Counted from the stretch's first letter, positions 36,383-48,772 are shown. The stretch: 64,000 nucleotides of DNA from Nectonema munidae (GCA_030549495.1 JAUIRK010001041.1:620001-684000); one strand, 5' to 3'. Made by a program: numbers and translations. The notes: generated by a model from the letters alone, not told the origin.

Positions 36383-37622
36383 TATAGTGAAATCTCGTTG
36401 TGTCGAAATTCAAGGGAAACATAAAATACTTTGATACAAGAGAAGTTCGATATAAATGTTAGTGCTAAATTAAAATTTGCGTTTTTTAGAAATTTATGCT
36501 ATGAACAGTTAGTTTTCTTTTGGTTTTGACCATTTTCATAAACTTCAATCAAAAAATTAAAAACAGATACAAGTATAGTGAGAAACTTTTTTAATGTAAC
36601 TAATCAAAAAAAATTGTTAAAAATTTATCAAAGTTTAAAATTAAGCAAATAGTAAAGTTTGCGTTTAGAAAACCTGTGATATGAATAAAAAGCTATGGTG
36701 CAGGTATGAATAATTTCCTTTTCAATGACAATAAATTATCCCTTGAAACTTCAATTATTTATTGACAAAGAGTCTCTAGGTTTGTGGGTGTGCTGTGATG
36801 TCTGTCTATGTCAATGTGTAACTTTGAGTTGGTTGAAGAGCGGTGTTGACTGCCTTTTTTTAAAAAAACTTGAATGTAAACATTTAAGAATTAATTTGGA
36901 AGAAAAAGGTAATAATGAAATTCAAAGTTATAAACTAAAAGCATTATGCTTGATAAGATTTAAAATGGCAATCTTAAATTGCTTCGCAAATTTAGTAGTA
37001 AAAAGATGAGCAGAAAAACTTAGGTTTCAATCTTCTCTCCCATCACTTTAAATTTTGAACACCGAAAATCAAAAATACCGTAAAAATTTGCTTTACTATA
37101 TAAAAATCTACCCGTGTGAATTTTAGAATAACAAATTTTGACAAATTAATTTCAAACTTTTGAAAATCTATTTTAGCTTTAATACTGGAAAAATAAAAGT
37201 GTAAATGTATAAAAGTGATGGTACCTGTAGTAAAATTGAATTAAAAAAAAACTCAATCAAAAATTACAAAAGAGATAACTTCTTTGGAGTGAAGAAAATA
37301 GAGATAGAATTATGATGTATAATAACAGATGTAACAAGTATGAGCTATAAAGTAGAGAAGGAGTAGCGAGATAAATATATACAATGTACAAACAGTGATG
37401 TAATATGAAAAATGTATAAAAAATCTCTTACATTACTTCGACACATGCATAGAGAAAACATTGAACATAAATATAATGAGAAGACATGTGTCTCGACTTA
37501 TCCAACTTCGAGTTAAGGAAAGTTTCTACAATGTTATTAGTTCTTAAATGCGATGGGGACCAGTATCATCTTCGATTTAGCGAATGATCGACACATCTGA
37601 CTTACACGATGAGATTTTACAA
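36383..37622. mobile_element. pogo-like element nested in the hAT element
   Basis: The left end, TAGTGAAATCTCGTTGTGTCG, matches the complement of the right end, TTGTAAAATCTCATCGTGT. A GTAAAATCTC-type end with TTCGATATAA just inside is usual for pogo-like elements. A second internal pair of TCGA-rich words occurs at 37490-37530. A 94-codon open frame at 36725-37009 is not recognisable as a pogo transposase. The TA target duplication is only partly convincing. Confidence 0.55.
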
Positions 37623-37674
37623 TTAGTTTTAATTTATTATTTAAATAAAATTTATTTGAACTAATGTATTTAAG

Positions 37675-37745
37675 TGAGTGGGTTGTGCGTTGGGCTTGTG
37701 TCCCGCACTAGACAAATTACTCATAGTTCGATACATGCGGTTTTA
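37675..37745 (+). repeat. SINE fragment inside the hAT element
   Basis: GAGTGGGTTGTGCGTTGGGC resembles a tRNA head, and CTCATAGTTCGATACATGCGG matches the start of the 3' domain of the SINE at 59456. It lies within the hAT element but outside the nested pogo-like element. Confidence 0.55.
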
Positions 37746-38248
37746 ACATTTAAAATGTACATGACAATTTTTTTATATAAAATTATACCACAAAATTTAC
37801 AAAAAAAGTAGCTTAAACATAATAATGCACAATTAACACAAAAAAATGTAAACTTTTTTTATAATTAAATAATTTTGTCGAATCAAGTGATTCTACACAA
37901 TAAGTAGTAAAATCATTTATACAATAAAATCCTAAGTAAAGGAAATCAATGTAACGTATTAACTTGGAATCGTTTTGGTATCGGAGCGAGTTATATTTCC
38001 ACTCCGATTTCCGATGCTAGAGAAAATTTCCGATATTCCAATTAATTGTCCCATCACTAGTTCAAATGTAAATATATGCCTTTTTTTATTCTGAAACAAA
38101 ATATATTTTATAAGTAAGGGGCACTTTCTTTGAAAAATGTTTTCTGAGGAGGCGTAATTTTGCTACACTTTCGCAGCAGGAGCGATAAACCAGTGTCATT
38201 TCAGCAAACCCGCAAAAATCCACCATAAGGTACTGCTGGCTTTTTGAA

Positions 38249-38382
38249 GGTAAGTTCTAAATTGTCCTTTTTCAATTTTATTTTGTATTTTAGAAAGAGC
38301 GTTTAGAATTTAAAAAAGACATCAAAAACTTAAAAGAGACAAATTAGAATTGAAAAAAGATAATTTAGAAGAAAAATGGTAT
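38249..38382. mobile_element. TA-type MITE, truncated relative of the 12354 copy
   Basis: Shares the segment ATTTTATTTTGTATTTTAGA and the following AAGAGCGTTTAGAATT with the 12354-12511 element. It ends in the same AAAAATGGTAT. The outer part of the left arm is missing. Confidence 0.7.
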
Positions 38383-38894
38383 ATATCCAAACCCTTCTTG
38401 ATAGGATGCAGTAATATCTATGAACAAAATAAAACAATAGTGAAATATATAATTTTATAAAAACATTAATACGAATTTTCTGAAAAAAAAGAATTTTTAA
38501 GAAATTGTTATTTAAATGTGGTTTAACATCACAAATTTTTTTTTATTCAAAAATTTATTTATTGATAACGATTTAAAAATTAACACTTCATATAGTACAA
38601 TTTATGTATAAAACAAATTTCATATGTAAAGTTATTTATTACAGATATATATGAATAAAAAAAAAATTCCAAAAATATATAATCCACATATGTATTTTTA
38701 TACAAAAATGAGCATATTATAATGACACGAAAATGTGAAGATAAAACACAAATTAGAAGAAAAGTAATGTATTAAGAATTTAGCGTTAAGTGAAAAATAC
38801 GTTTAAAATGCAGAACATGCACAAACTAGATGAATATTTGTTAAAAATATTATTAAGAAGAATCTCAAGACTCATCATCGCCCCTCCATTTCAA

Positions 38895-41800
38895 TTAGAG
38901 CAGGGAAGGAAAATCATTTTCGTTAAAAGTAACATTTTCGACGACTTGGCCTTGTCTGTTGCCTTCATTGTTACCACTGCGATTGTAAGTTGCGCCGCCT
39001 CCCCTTCCATTTCCAAAAGAACCTCTTCCCCTGAATCCACTTCCACGGTTTGAAGAGTTCGGATCTCTAGGAAATCTGGCAGGTCCAAAACTTCTTCCTC
39101 TCCCTCTTTTATAGCCTTCATCCCGATATTTGATGTCGATCGGCAAAATCACCTTCTTACCAACTCGCAACTGATCATCCTCTTCTTCTTCGTTCTTTTA
39201 GAAGAAAAAGAAAATTCCAAAAAAACAATCGTTCAAAAGTTTTCTTTCTACTGAAAACTAAACAGTTGATTTTGTCAGTGAAATTTTATATTTAAAGCTA
39301 AACGTTTTTCATATCTTTTGACCCAAGTGACAGGCTGGTTCTCACACGGTTAAATACATCCTCTCCTAAGACCTTTTTAATATATCATTTTAATAAGACA
39401 TAATTTTACATAATGGAAATGTCAATCTCCCTTTTTCCTAAGGGGCACAAATAATAATATTGGTTGAAATTAGAAAATATTTTCTATCTAGCTAAAAGAC
39501 CTAGATAGATTACCTAGATCAAAACTTTTGAGATTTAATATCAATTAAAAAAATGACAGCCTCGCACAACGCATATTTAAAGCATACCTCAGATTCATTA
39601 TCATCGTTGCCATCATCCTCTCGTTCGCTTGAGCTTTCACCGTCATCCTTTTCTTTTTTCTTCGGTAAAATATGTCCCTTCTGCCACTTATTTTTGTCTT
39701 CGCCCTCTCCGGCTCTTCTCATGTTGTATTGAGGCACAAGCAAACATTGTTTTTGAATCACCTTATACTCACTCAATGTCATTTCAACTGGCTTATCGTC
39801 ACCCTTTTCCAGAGAATTAGCATCATTTGTTGGTTCAACTTCTTCTTCTTTTTCTACTTTAGGGTCAGTAAGATTACTTGAATTTAAAAAAAAGTAACTT
39901 AAAGGCGATAAAGCGAAGAAAATTAAAAAAGTAAGGACAAAATAATGTGGAAATAAATATAAGAGAGGTTTGTAACAAAATACCATAAACACAGCCCTGA
40001 CGATAAGAGGGAGGTGGGGTAGCCACTACCACTTCCCTAAAACTTTCTTAAAATATAATATATATACACTTTCTTATAGACTATATCCCCCCTCCGGATA
40101 GTTGCGTATACATGTAGATTACTAAAACAATTAAAATTTTACTTCAAAAACAAACCATAAAAGGGAATGAAATTAGATTTAATGAATCAATAAGGTGTGT
40201 AACAAAAATATTTTTTCATTACAATTTACAAAATTTCGTCATGTAATTATTCTTATATAGTGGGAAAGAGCTGCCAGACTTTCGAATGACCAAAATAATT
40301 AATATGAGAAATACTTTGAAAGTAAAATAAGAGTTTTTACACTAAAACGATAGATAAAATCAATCACATATTGAGTTAAAGTTGCATAAATTCGTTATTA
40401 AACTACAATTGATGAACGACTCTAAATCGAGCAACCATAAACTTTTTTTCATATTACATCCCGGCAACGTTTATATATAGTGCATAAAACTTTAAACGAG
40501 GTAAACTATTTAAAAAATTAAACATGACATTCAACCAAATAAAATATGAAAAATTCATTACACTTGCTCCACAACAGGAGTGGCTGCGCCATCTGCCCAT
40601 TTATCTGTACTGTCATTTAGATCTCTTTGAGCTCTATAAAAAAAGAATAAATTGTTAACAAAACAATCCGTAGGATAAGACGTGCCTCACACACACATAT
40701 AAATTTCTGGGGTTTTTAGATTAAACAAGAAATTCTATTCCGGGCACATCGGGAACCGAAGACGAGACCTTTGGAATTAAATCCATGAGGTCTAACAACC
40801 ACACCCATGAGCCCCATTTTCAAAACACTCATGAAAAATTGTGATTTGGTGATATTAAGCGTGCTATATGAACAGAATAGGTTTAAATTTAAGAATTTTA
40901 ACCCATTAAGTACCATAGAAATCAGACGATATTTAAAAAAAACGCAAACGATTTATATTCAAAGTCATTGAAAAAAGCAGACGAAGATGAAATTACTTAT
41001 GTTCCCAAATGGGAGCATTGGGACTTAATGGGCTAAGTACAAACGTTTTTATTTATTATAAAATCCGAAGGTGGTTACCCTTTGAAGGACTTTTGTCCAG
41101 TCAAATTTTTGAACTCTTACTCCACTCTAGAAATGTATCGCATGTGGAATTTTTTGCATCCGCTGATGAGAATATCAAATTTGACATCCAAGCGGATGTG
41201 GATATCATAATTGCTATTCTAAGCAAACGCAAGTTTTATACTTCTTAAAATTTAGAGAGATGTCAATGTATGTGTTATCATAAAATTTTTGGATAAAATA
41301 AAAATTGGAAAATTTCGAAGGGAACTTTGCGGTAAATAGAAAAAAGAAAAATTGGGAATGCGGATACTGAAACTTTAATGATCCGCGGATGTGTGTATCC
41401 GATAATCTCTATTTTCAAGGGAAACTAGGCTCATAAGTATTGCGTTTCCTGAGAAGTATCGTGTAAGAAGCATAAACTTCTGATTTTAAAACAAAATCGT
41501 TTTTAGCCTAATGTAGGTGTTTGATCTTTAGGCGTGTTATTTAATATGATTGGGGGAGTGAATTTTTTTATAATTTCAAATTTATTATAAAAAAAATTTT
41601 CCACAGTGAACACACCACCATCATTACCCTACACTACGCTTTCGCTCTCAGTTTCCAATCCCAACATAACTGCAGATAAATACAGGGTTTTTATCAAATC
41701 GAATTAGCTTTTTTGTAATTGAAATCGCATCACTACCTTCTAGCTTAACAAAATGATAATTCTTCATAGCCACTATTATTTTTACATTCACCTATTAGGA

Positions 41801-44800
41801 TCGAGTACATTTCGGATTCTATTTAAATGTTTCCCAAACTTTTCTTATTTAACACCACCCCCTGGAACACATTACTTCAAAGAAACGCCTCCAGATACTT
41901 TCCTTTCATTTGGTAACTAACTTTCACGTAATTCTATCTTCCAAATCTTCGGGCTTCAAACCAACTTTGATGCAATCTATCTTTATAGAGTTAAACTTTT
42001 TTTGATTTTCAAAATTAATAGCTACTTATCCGTTTTATTGCGATTGGTATACTTATGGACTTTCAATTTAAATGATCGTAAGAAAAACTACTTTTCGATA
42101 TAACATGTTTATTCAACTTATTTTAACATATTCATTTCGCACCATTTGGCTGAAATGGTATTGGTATGCACGAAATACTATGTTAACTTTTTATAAAAAA
42201 ACTAAAGTTTTAAATTAAATAATAAAAATATTTTGTCAACTCAACAGATCATGATTTGGTAAAATAAAATCCTATAAATTTACCGTTTATTTAACATGTA
42301 GTGGATACAAAAATAAGTTGAAACAAAGAACATTCAATTTTTTGTCATTTACATTTTATTGTGGAGCAAAGGCGTATAAGGATAATATTTTATAGTGAAT
42401 ATTTCACAATAGCGAAAAAACATTTCAAAAACTTGCTCTGAAAAAAAGGGTGTCATTTTAGCAATAAAGAGTGCAAAATGGGACATCTGCTTAGTTAAAC
42501 ATTTTTAGTTAGAGCAATAAATAATAAAGATACTCGATATCATCTTGAATTGTCCCCCAATTATAAGCGCCTCCTCCATATCTTTTTTCCACAGATTTCA
42601 CACCTCTTAAAAAGAATATTATATTCAATAAGCAAATTAATCATATGGCAGGAGCGAACATCTGAAAAGGCCGAACACCCTCACACAGCTCCAATAATTC
42701 TGGCAGGTACCCTTTTATATAGTTAGTTTTTGTAAGCATGTGGAGTGGCACGAGGTTAGAGAGTTGGGTTGAAATATTTTTAATGTATTTCAAGGAGGGC
42801 TTCGAATCCGGAACAGGTGGAGCAAAAGAATTTGCATACACGAAGCCGAAAGCATTAAAATTTTTGCTCCTGTTTTGGCTCCAGGCAACATTTTGATACG
42901 TATATGCTATACAGTTGATACCTCTAATCCGGAATAACTAATTCGGACTTTCGTTAATCGAGCACTTTGATTATCCAAGAAATCTTTAATTTAGTAAAAT
43001 CATTGAAAGATTGATTCAATTAACAACTGAGCTTCTCGAAGGTTTAGAAAATAAAAGTTTAATAAATGAAGAACTAATGAAACCACTAATTCGGAAAAGC
43101 CAAATCCCAAGCTTTCCGAATTAGTGAAGATCGAATTTGTATAAAGAATGACAAAAAATGTCCATTTTTTAAATATAAATGATATCCTGATAACCACTTT
43201 TCTAATCTTTGTTTTTGAGATAGATAGAATCCAATTTAATCCGAAAATAAATATATTTATTTTATAGGTCCTTTAAAACTTTTAACTTGTCTTTTAATAA
43301 TGCATACAGCCCTTTCACTAAAAAGTCGTCGACATTAACTTAATTACATCATAGTTGTGAGGCAAAGCGCAATATAAAAGTATAAGAAAATTAAAATTTG
43401 GATAGTTTCTATCAAATGTAGACTTAAATAAAAGAAATAGATAGTTATATAAATACCATTTTTTCTAGATATGCCAAAAAGGTCAGCGTTTTTCAAACGA
43501 TGGGTTCCCGACCCTACAGTGGGTCGCGTGAAAAATAAAATGGGCCGTGATAAAAAAGATGCTGAATAAATAAACCTGGTGAAGAGAATTTGTCTTATTA
43601 CACCTAAGTTTAAACTGTAGTTCTTGCTATGAGTCGCAGTAAAGAATTTTTAAAAACGCTCATATAGGTAGTATAGCTACAATTAATTTTTCTTATAAGT
43701 TAATGAAAAAGTTCAATGAGTCGGAGCTAGAGAATTTTTCTCGCTTTGAAACCGTGATATAAAGTCGGAGTAAAAATTTTACACATCGAGCAGGACATTT
43801 TTACCTGAAAAGTACAATTGAAAAATTTTGCAACTCCAAATGATTTGAACAATGTGCTTTGGCCCTGATAAAAGCTATGAAAAATAAAACTTACGTTTTT
43901 GTACTGCCGCTATGACGATCCATTTCACGCTTTCCAGGTCTAACAGCAGCAGGACCAGTTTTTACATTAGCTGACCTTGTCTCACTAGAAAAGTGTTGTA
44001 GATTTTTATTAACTACATCTCTGTTAGGATTATTTGTATTGACGTTTTGATGTTGACCAGAATTTATTGCACGTTTACCATCAAGTCTATGAAAAAATAT
44101 AAGTATAGATACTTTTAGATTACGAATTAATATTTTTAAATTAATTCAATGCAGATTTATTAACCCGTTATAGACCAGAATAATCAGACGATATCTAATG
44201 TAAAGCAGATTTGTATTAAAAAGCATTAATAAACGCAGACGATTTTATTTTTGTTAGGTTGACATGTCGACTGTGGTCGATAACGGGTATAAGTATTGTG
44301 CATACTAGAGTACAAGGGCGCAACCAAGCGGCTTAGAAACTTGCGTTTATTCGCAAATTAGAAGCTGGAGCTACTGTGAAAAGTGTGTGAAGAGTATGGG
44401 GTGAAGAAACAAAAGGTAGCAGACATTCGGAAAGCTAAAGATAAACTCTTAGCCTTTTCTTTAAAGTACAATGTGACTGAAGGTCGTGACAATTTTTCTC
44501 TTTGAAATAGAAAAAGGATGCGAGTTTCTAAAGATGGAAATTTGGTAACGAAATGGTTTGTGAAGCAACACGATCATGCGGTGTAAAAGTTCGTAGGATT
44601 GCTATTCAAGATGCTACTCAAAAGTTAGCTAGATATGGGAATTAATGCTTTTACTACTAGTGATGGGTGGTTATGGCGCTTGAGGAATAGGCAATAGGCC
44701 ATTTTTTCACATATAAACTTTGCAGTTTTTCTTCACTATATATTCGTCACGCATAAAACACAACATATCATACACACTAAAAGATTTACTTTTATTTTCT

Positions 44801-47800
44801 GTGTACCTTCAACTAAAAAGTAAACTCGTCAAAAAAGGCAAAAAAATTAAATCAAAAAAGATCAATACTCGATAATAAATTAAACCATTTTTTATGTATT
44901 TTAAATTTGGATTCAGTAAAACTTGAAAATGAAGCAAGATACAACAAATGATAAACGTTTTTATAAATCAGTTATAAGACTGTATAAAAAAGAATGTATT
45001 ATGGGTTTATTTTTTCTAAAGAAAAATCACTCGTCCTATTTGTCTTGTATGTGGAGAAAAACTAGCAAATGAAACCACGGTTCCAATTAAATTGAAAAGA
45101 CACTTCATGACAAAACACTCACATTTATCTCAAAAACAAAGATTTTTTTGAGACTAGAGGCTAATCAAACCATCTAGGCGCAGAATTTTACAGAGCTTAT
45201 ATCTGTTTCAGATAGAACTCAAGAAACAAGTTAGCTGTGACAGAAACTGTTGCTCAAAATATGAATAAACATAACAAAAGTATGCATGGTAAAAATGAGA
45301 ATATTGTAACATTAGTTGATAGAATAAATACTTTTAAAGAGAAAAACAGTATGTGGACGGCAAGAATAAAAGGAGAGTTGGAAATAAAAGGGGTAAAGTT
45401 TCAAATAAAATTTATTTAAATAAAAAGAATTTATCCCACGAGTCTTTATCAAGTTGAAGTATTAAATGTAGAAGATATAAATGCTTTGAAAGAAAAGTAT
45501 AAAACGGAGTCTAACAAGATAAACGGAGTTCTTTTTTATTCAAAGCACTTATATCTTCTACATTTAGTACTTCAACTTGATAAAGACTCGTGGAGTCGAA
45601 AATTCGTATTATTTAAATAAATTTGTTTGAAACTTTACTCTGTTTGTAAAGTTGGAATGTTTGAACTCACAAAGTTGTTCAATTGATTGCCATTTCGAAT
45701 TGATTATAGAAAGTTTATTACTTTTATAAAAATATATTCAAAAGTATTTCCCATCATTTGATATAATATCGTCTGATTGCCTAAGAAATCTTTATTTTGA
45801 ATTCCTGGGAATTTAAAGCTCTAAGCGTGGTAGATGAGTTTACAGAAATAAAAAAGGTCAGAGGATTAAAGCTAAGATCAATCAATGAAATAAAATTCAT
45901 TTTGGATGTCGATTAACAAAGAATATCCTAATATTTCAGAAAACGCTATTAAAACTTCCTTTTTCGACATCATATCTATGTGAAACTGGATTTTCTGCAG
46001 TAAACACGATAAAAAGCAAAAATAGGTCTAGTGGAGAGGGGGCGAAAATTACCTCCGCCTCCACCTAATAAATTTCTATAAGTAAGAGTTGCTTTAAAGC
46101 TTGTTTATAAAACATGTATGATGATCGCATTTATGGATGTAATGATCATTCGAATACATGGTAATGTAAGATAAGAGAATAAAAGAGGGAATGCAATTTT
46201 TCGAATAAACATCATGCCAAGCTGCTCTGAAATTCCTATCAAAATATTTTACAAACGATGGGAGAGCTATATAATAATAATAACACAATAAGTAAGCAAT
46301 GTTTATCACAGTGTCTCCTGTATTTTTGAGCAAACACATGTTGATGATCCACTAAATTTTTTCATCTTCTGTTACAGTGATTCTATTTAACTTTCTGTCT
46401 CCTCCTGTGTTTTTCTCTGCTAAAACTCAATCACCCAAGCTTTCTTCTCTCCAATGGCGTAGCTAGGCTGGGACATGAGGATATTTTATGTAAATTATGT
46501 AGCAAATTTTTCAATTTTGAGTAAAAGGAAAGGTAAAGGTACAATGGGTGTGTTTTCATTGACAAAGCACTGATGTACCATCTATATCAAACTATGAATA
46601 AATTGGTATCGATGAAAAATCGAACCCAGAGGCTTCCGTGATGAGTCCATCATCTCAACCAACCTGCCATGCCACCCATATAGTATGCTGTAGTGGATAC
46701 GTCAAATAAGTTTTCAAAAAACTTAAGTAATAGTGTAAAAAATTTTTTAGTTTTTGTTGAAGCTCTATAACTTTTTCTGATAGACTTTTTTTCCTAAAAA
46801 GTTATTATAAAAGCCAAACCATTGCAATGTTAGGTTATTTTACTTTTTGTAGATTTATGTAGCTTGCATCAATTTAGCTTTTAAACTATTTTTGAATGAT
46901 GCTAAGAAAAATGAAGTAATGCAATCTTAATTTACTAATTGATTTTTGTTTGCACAATTTTATCTTTATTTTATACCCTTTTTTAAGAGTCTAACTAACT
47001 TACACTTATTCTTATAGACTAAAAAGAATGAAAAATTCTAATACCAAGTTTTCTAACTTTAGTTCTGTTTTACATTTTGATAGAAATTACCTCAGAAAAG
47101 TTATTCATTTTTTAGGAAGAAGGAACAAGTAAAAAGTAAGGAATGATTTTTTTCATTAATAAAATTTCCAATTTTTTTATTGTTAATTGATATCTTTACT
47201 CCTTTTCTACACATAATTTGGAGATGGTGAGCATCTATTTGAATTAAGAAAGAAGGAGCTATTTATAAGTCCTCACTCATTGTTGACGTTAAGCTTAATA
47301 GGGCGGGGGTTATAGTTTACATTAAGCTTAATTAATAATGAAATAGAATAGACAAGACGAATAGCAATTCATAAAAATGTGTTGTCTTTTTTGGAAGACG
47401 CTTTAAAGTCTCTCCCCCCCCCCCGATAATTAATTCTTAAAAAATTGTATAATTTATAAAATGCTCATTAATGGTTCATATCGGATTTTATAAAGTGTAG
47501 CATCATTAAGTACATTACATATACAATATAATTAATTGAATGAATTTTCATACACTGTTGTTGCGGGTATTGTTTTATGTAATGTCATTGATATTCTATT
47601 TAAAAACAACGTTATAAATAAAATAAAAAACTTGTGCTGATGAATTTGAAAGTGAGTTTTTTTTTAAATTTTTATTGTGGGTGCAAAACAATAAAATGAG
47701 AGGCGGGTGTGAAAAATATTTAAAACCCGTGTAAGGCTCTAGTGTATACTACATAGAATAAATATTATTAAATTACCTTAGTTATACCTAGTTATATACT

Positions 47801-48772
47801 AGGACCAAAAGTTTATTAAAAAAAAACTAAATAATTAAATAACGTAAAATAAAGAGATTAGCATATGGCGATGATCATTTCTTTAGTAGAAAATTAGAAA
47901 AGTAACGATTACATAGAGCATATAAAAATATAACTTACATAGCTAACCAATTAGTAAATCCATGCAGATCAGAATAACAAAAGTTATCATTAAAAAAAAT
48001 ATTGAATTTTTAACATATTTTTTAAATTATATTAAAGGAATATATAATTATGAAATACGAGAGAACACTATTTAAAATAGTTTAGATAAAAATTTAGGAG
48101 TTTGAGCGATTAGTTTTTAAATTTTGTTATAAAAAAGTAGGAAAATAATTGATTATAGCGAATAAAATTATGAACCATTGTTGGGCATCTTCATCCCTTT
48201 AAGGTTTACAAAGAAAATGTCCAAAAATAATCAGAACTATAAGATTAAAAATATTAGCCATCACCTTTATAGTATTCAATTTAACTGGAAAAGAGCAAAA
48301 TCTCAATAAGTCATTTATCTAAAATAGTCATTTTCAATGAGTCCCATTCTTAACCGCCACACCCAGGTTTTGCCGTATTCATTTTAAAATAGATAGTTAT
48401 TTTTTTAATGATTAAAAATGGTCAAAATAAATTAAAATTTAAGGAACTAAAATTACCTTTCGATATTTGTAGTTCCGACTATTTCTTTAGGATATTGATA
48501 ATGATCTTTAGAAGTATCAAACTTGACAGCTTTATTACTACTTTCATCATATTGTTCTATAAAGGGAAATTGTTAAAAAAAAAAAAAGAAGAATAAGGAG
48601 AAAATAGACTTTCTGAAGTTAATTTGATATTTTTATTAGGACTTTGTTTTTGAGTAATTGTTTGCTTAGTCTTGGAAGACTTTAGATTTTCAAGTAAATC
48701 AAAAGGATCTTCCTCTTCATCTAATAGGAAATTATATTTATTTGCTACAGTTACACCATATTCACATTCCAT
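38895..48772 (-). CDS. vig: SERBP1/HABP4/Vig-type RNA-binding protein, five exons
   Basis: Exons on the minus strand: 48772-~48610, 44086-43895, 40633-40562, 39876-39588 and 39194-38895. The last four junctions agree in phase (2, 2, 0). Exon 1 gives the family start: [19 protein letters not shown], as in the V-x-N-x-x-x-x-L-x-D-E-x-D-P-F of SERBP1. Exon 2 has [13 protein letters not shown], the conserved G-K-R-x-x-D-R-H-S-G-S. Exon 4 has [12 protein letters not shown] and [18 protein letters not shown], matching the C-terminal HABP4/PAI-RBP1 domain. Exon 5 has an RGG-rich tail ([26 protein letters not shown]) ending [10 protein letters not shown]. Family members bind mRNA and idle ribosomes in the cytoplasm; fly Vig is in the RISC complex. 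The exon 1 donor is uncertain because an extra exon may lie in the 4.5-kb first intron. Introns are loaded with transposons. Confidence 0.92.
40898..41036. mobile_element. TTAA foldback MITE, subfamily A, in Vig intron
   Basis: TTAACCCATTAAGTACCATA at the left and GGGACTTAATGGGCTAA at the right. CAGACGAT, CAAACGAT and CAGACGAA motifs lie inside, and the TGTTCCCAAATGGGAGCA palindrome is near the right end. Nearly identical to the copy at 11957-12092. Confidence 0.88.
41040..42905. other. intronic, nothing firmly recognised
   Basis: Part of the 3.26-kb Vig intron. It carries an open frame on the minus strand at 42641-42841 (starting [14 protein letters not shown]) with a protein-like composition but no family I can name, and a plus frame at 41040-41248 likewise unknown. 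Either could be transposon debris. Confidence 0.4.
42912..43139. mobile_element. pogo/Tigger-like MITE
   Basis: The left end, CAGTTGATACCTCTAATCCG, and the complement of the right end, CAAATTCGATCTTCACTAAT, are imperfect inverted repeats, each followed by a further ATTCGG copy. TA flanks both sides (42910-42911 and 43140-43141). Length 228 bp, non-coding, in a Vig intron. Confidence 0.65.
43484..43661. mobile_element. hAT-type MITE
   Basis: The left end, CAGCGTTTTTCAAACGATGG, and the right end, TTTTTAAAAACGCTC, form inverted repeats, with the GGGTCGC-type words usual in such hAT MITEs. AAAAAGGT and ATATAGGT flank it, an 8-bp duplication with two mismatches. It lies about 230 bp downstream of Vig exon 2, in the intron. 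Confidence 0.75.
44160..44292. mobile_element. TTAA foldback MITE, subfamily B, in Vig intron 1
   Basis: TTAACCCGTTATAGACCAGA at the left and GATAACGGGTATAA at the right. Motifs ATCAGACGATATCTAA, GCAGATTTG and ACGCAGACGATTTT lie inside, with the TGTCGACTGTGGTCGA palindrome near the right end. It lies 74 bp upstream, in transcript direction, of Vig exon 2. Confidence 0.88.
44318..44700 (+). pseudogene. pogo/Tigger (jerky-like) transposase N-terminal fragment
   Basis: The plus frame reads [20 protein letters not shown] and [20 protein letters not shown], the first helix-turn-helix of CENP-B/pogo transposases. It continues with [11 protein letters not shown], the start of the second DNA-binding domain, and [13 protein letters not shown], its end. 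The blocks are spread over shifted frames. The DDE core does not follow. Typical pogo-like proteins begin this way for about 140 residues, so this is a dead 5' fragment. It sits in Vig intron 1, antisense to that gene. Confidence 0.75.
44935..46075 (+). pseudogene. BED-finger hAT transposase relic (ZBED5-like)
   Basis: In order: a BED-type zinc finger near 45025-45145 ([20 protein letters not shown], then RHFMTKH), a middle domain at 45237-45400 ([18 protein letters not shown]), and the C-terminal dimerisation domain at about 45930-46030 ([20 protein letters not shown]). These are the landmarks of ZBED5/FAM200-type hAT transposases, normally about 600 residues. Here the centre is missing and is replaced by a large inverted duplication at 45393-45638. 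Frames are shifted and stops are present. The element lies in Vig intron 1 on the opposite strand. The scrap at 2311-2690 is another member of the same broad group. Confidence 0.8.
45393..45638. repeat. large inverted repeat inside the hAT relic
   Basis: The left arm, 45393-45490, and the right arm, 45539-45638, are near-complementary over about 98 bp around a 48-bp centre. The inner 55 bp (45436-45490 against 45539-45593) are almost perfect, for example CACGAGTCTTTATCAAGTTG against its complement. If transcribed it would form a long hairpin. Confidence 0.9.
46545..46685 (-). repeat. tRNA-derived SINE, full structure
   Basis: Read in reverse it has a tRNA-like head (GGGTGGCATGGCAGGTTGGT, then CTCTGGGTTCGATTTTT with the B box). 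About 25 bases later comes a 3' domain related to the 59456 SINE (TTCATAGTTTGATA and CAATGAAAACAC). Confidence 0.7.
46690..48560. other. intronic/AT-rich, nothing recognised
   Basis: Part of Vig intron 1, with no convincing extra Vig exon. A C-run lies at 47416-47424. AAGCTTAAT repeats as an inverted pair near 47290 and 47325. Confidence 0.45.

Larger units (their letters stand above)
35897..38059 (-). mobile_element. hAT element with intact ends, decayed interior
   Basis: Begins TAGTGATGGGACGATACC and ends TTGTCCCATCACTA, giving inverted ends of the TAGTGATGGGA hAT type. GTTCAAAT is duplicated perfectly at 35889-35896 and 38060-38067. Inside, on the minus strand near 36345-36220, lies SERVFSIGGIYSKRNRLEAK followed by MLMFLHYNLRKL. 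This is the C-terminal dimerisation domain of hAT transposases, ending in a stop about 330 bp from the left end, where the C-terminus should be. The rest of the transposase is gone or overwritten, partly by the nested pogo-like element at 36383-37622. Total length 2163 bp. The perfect target duplication shows that insertion is recent enough to retain clean flanks despite a dead gene, so it was probably mobilised in trans. Confidence 0.88.

Noticed and set aside
36725-37009. A 94-codon open frame as a gene of the nested element.
   Set aside because: No transposase or other domain is recognisable, and the composition is like the surrounding non-coding DNA.
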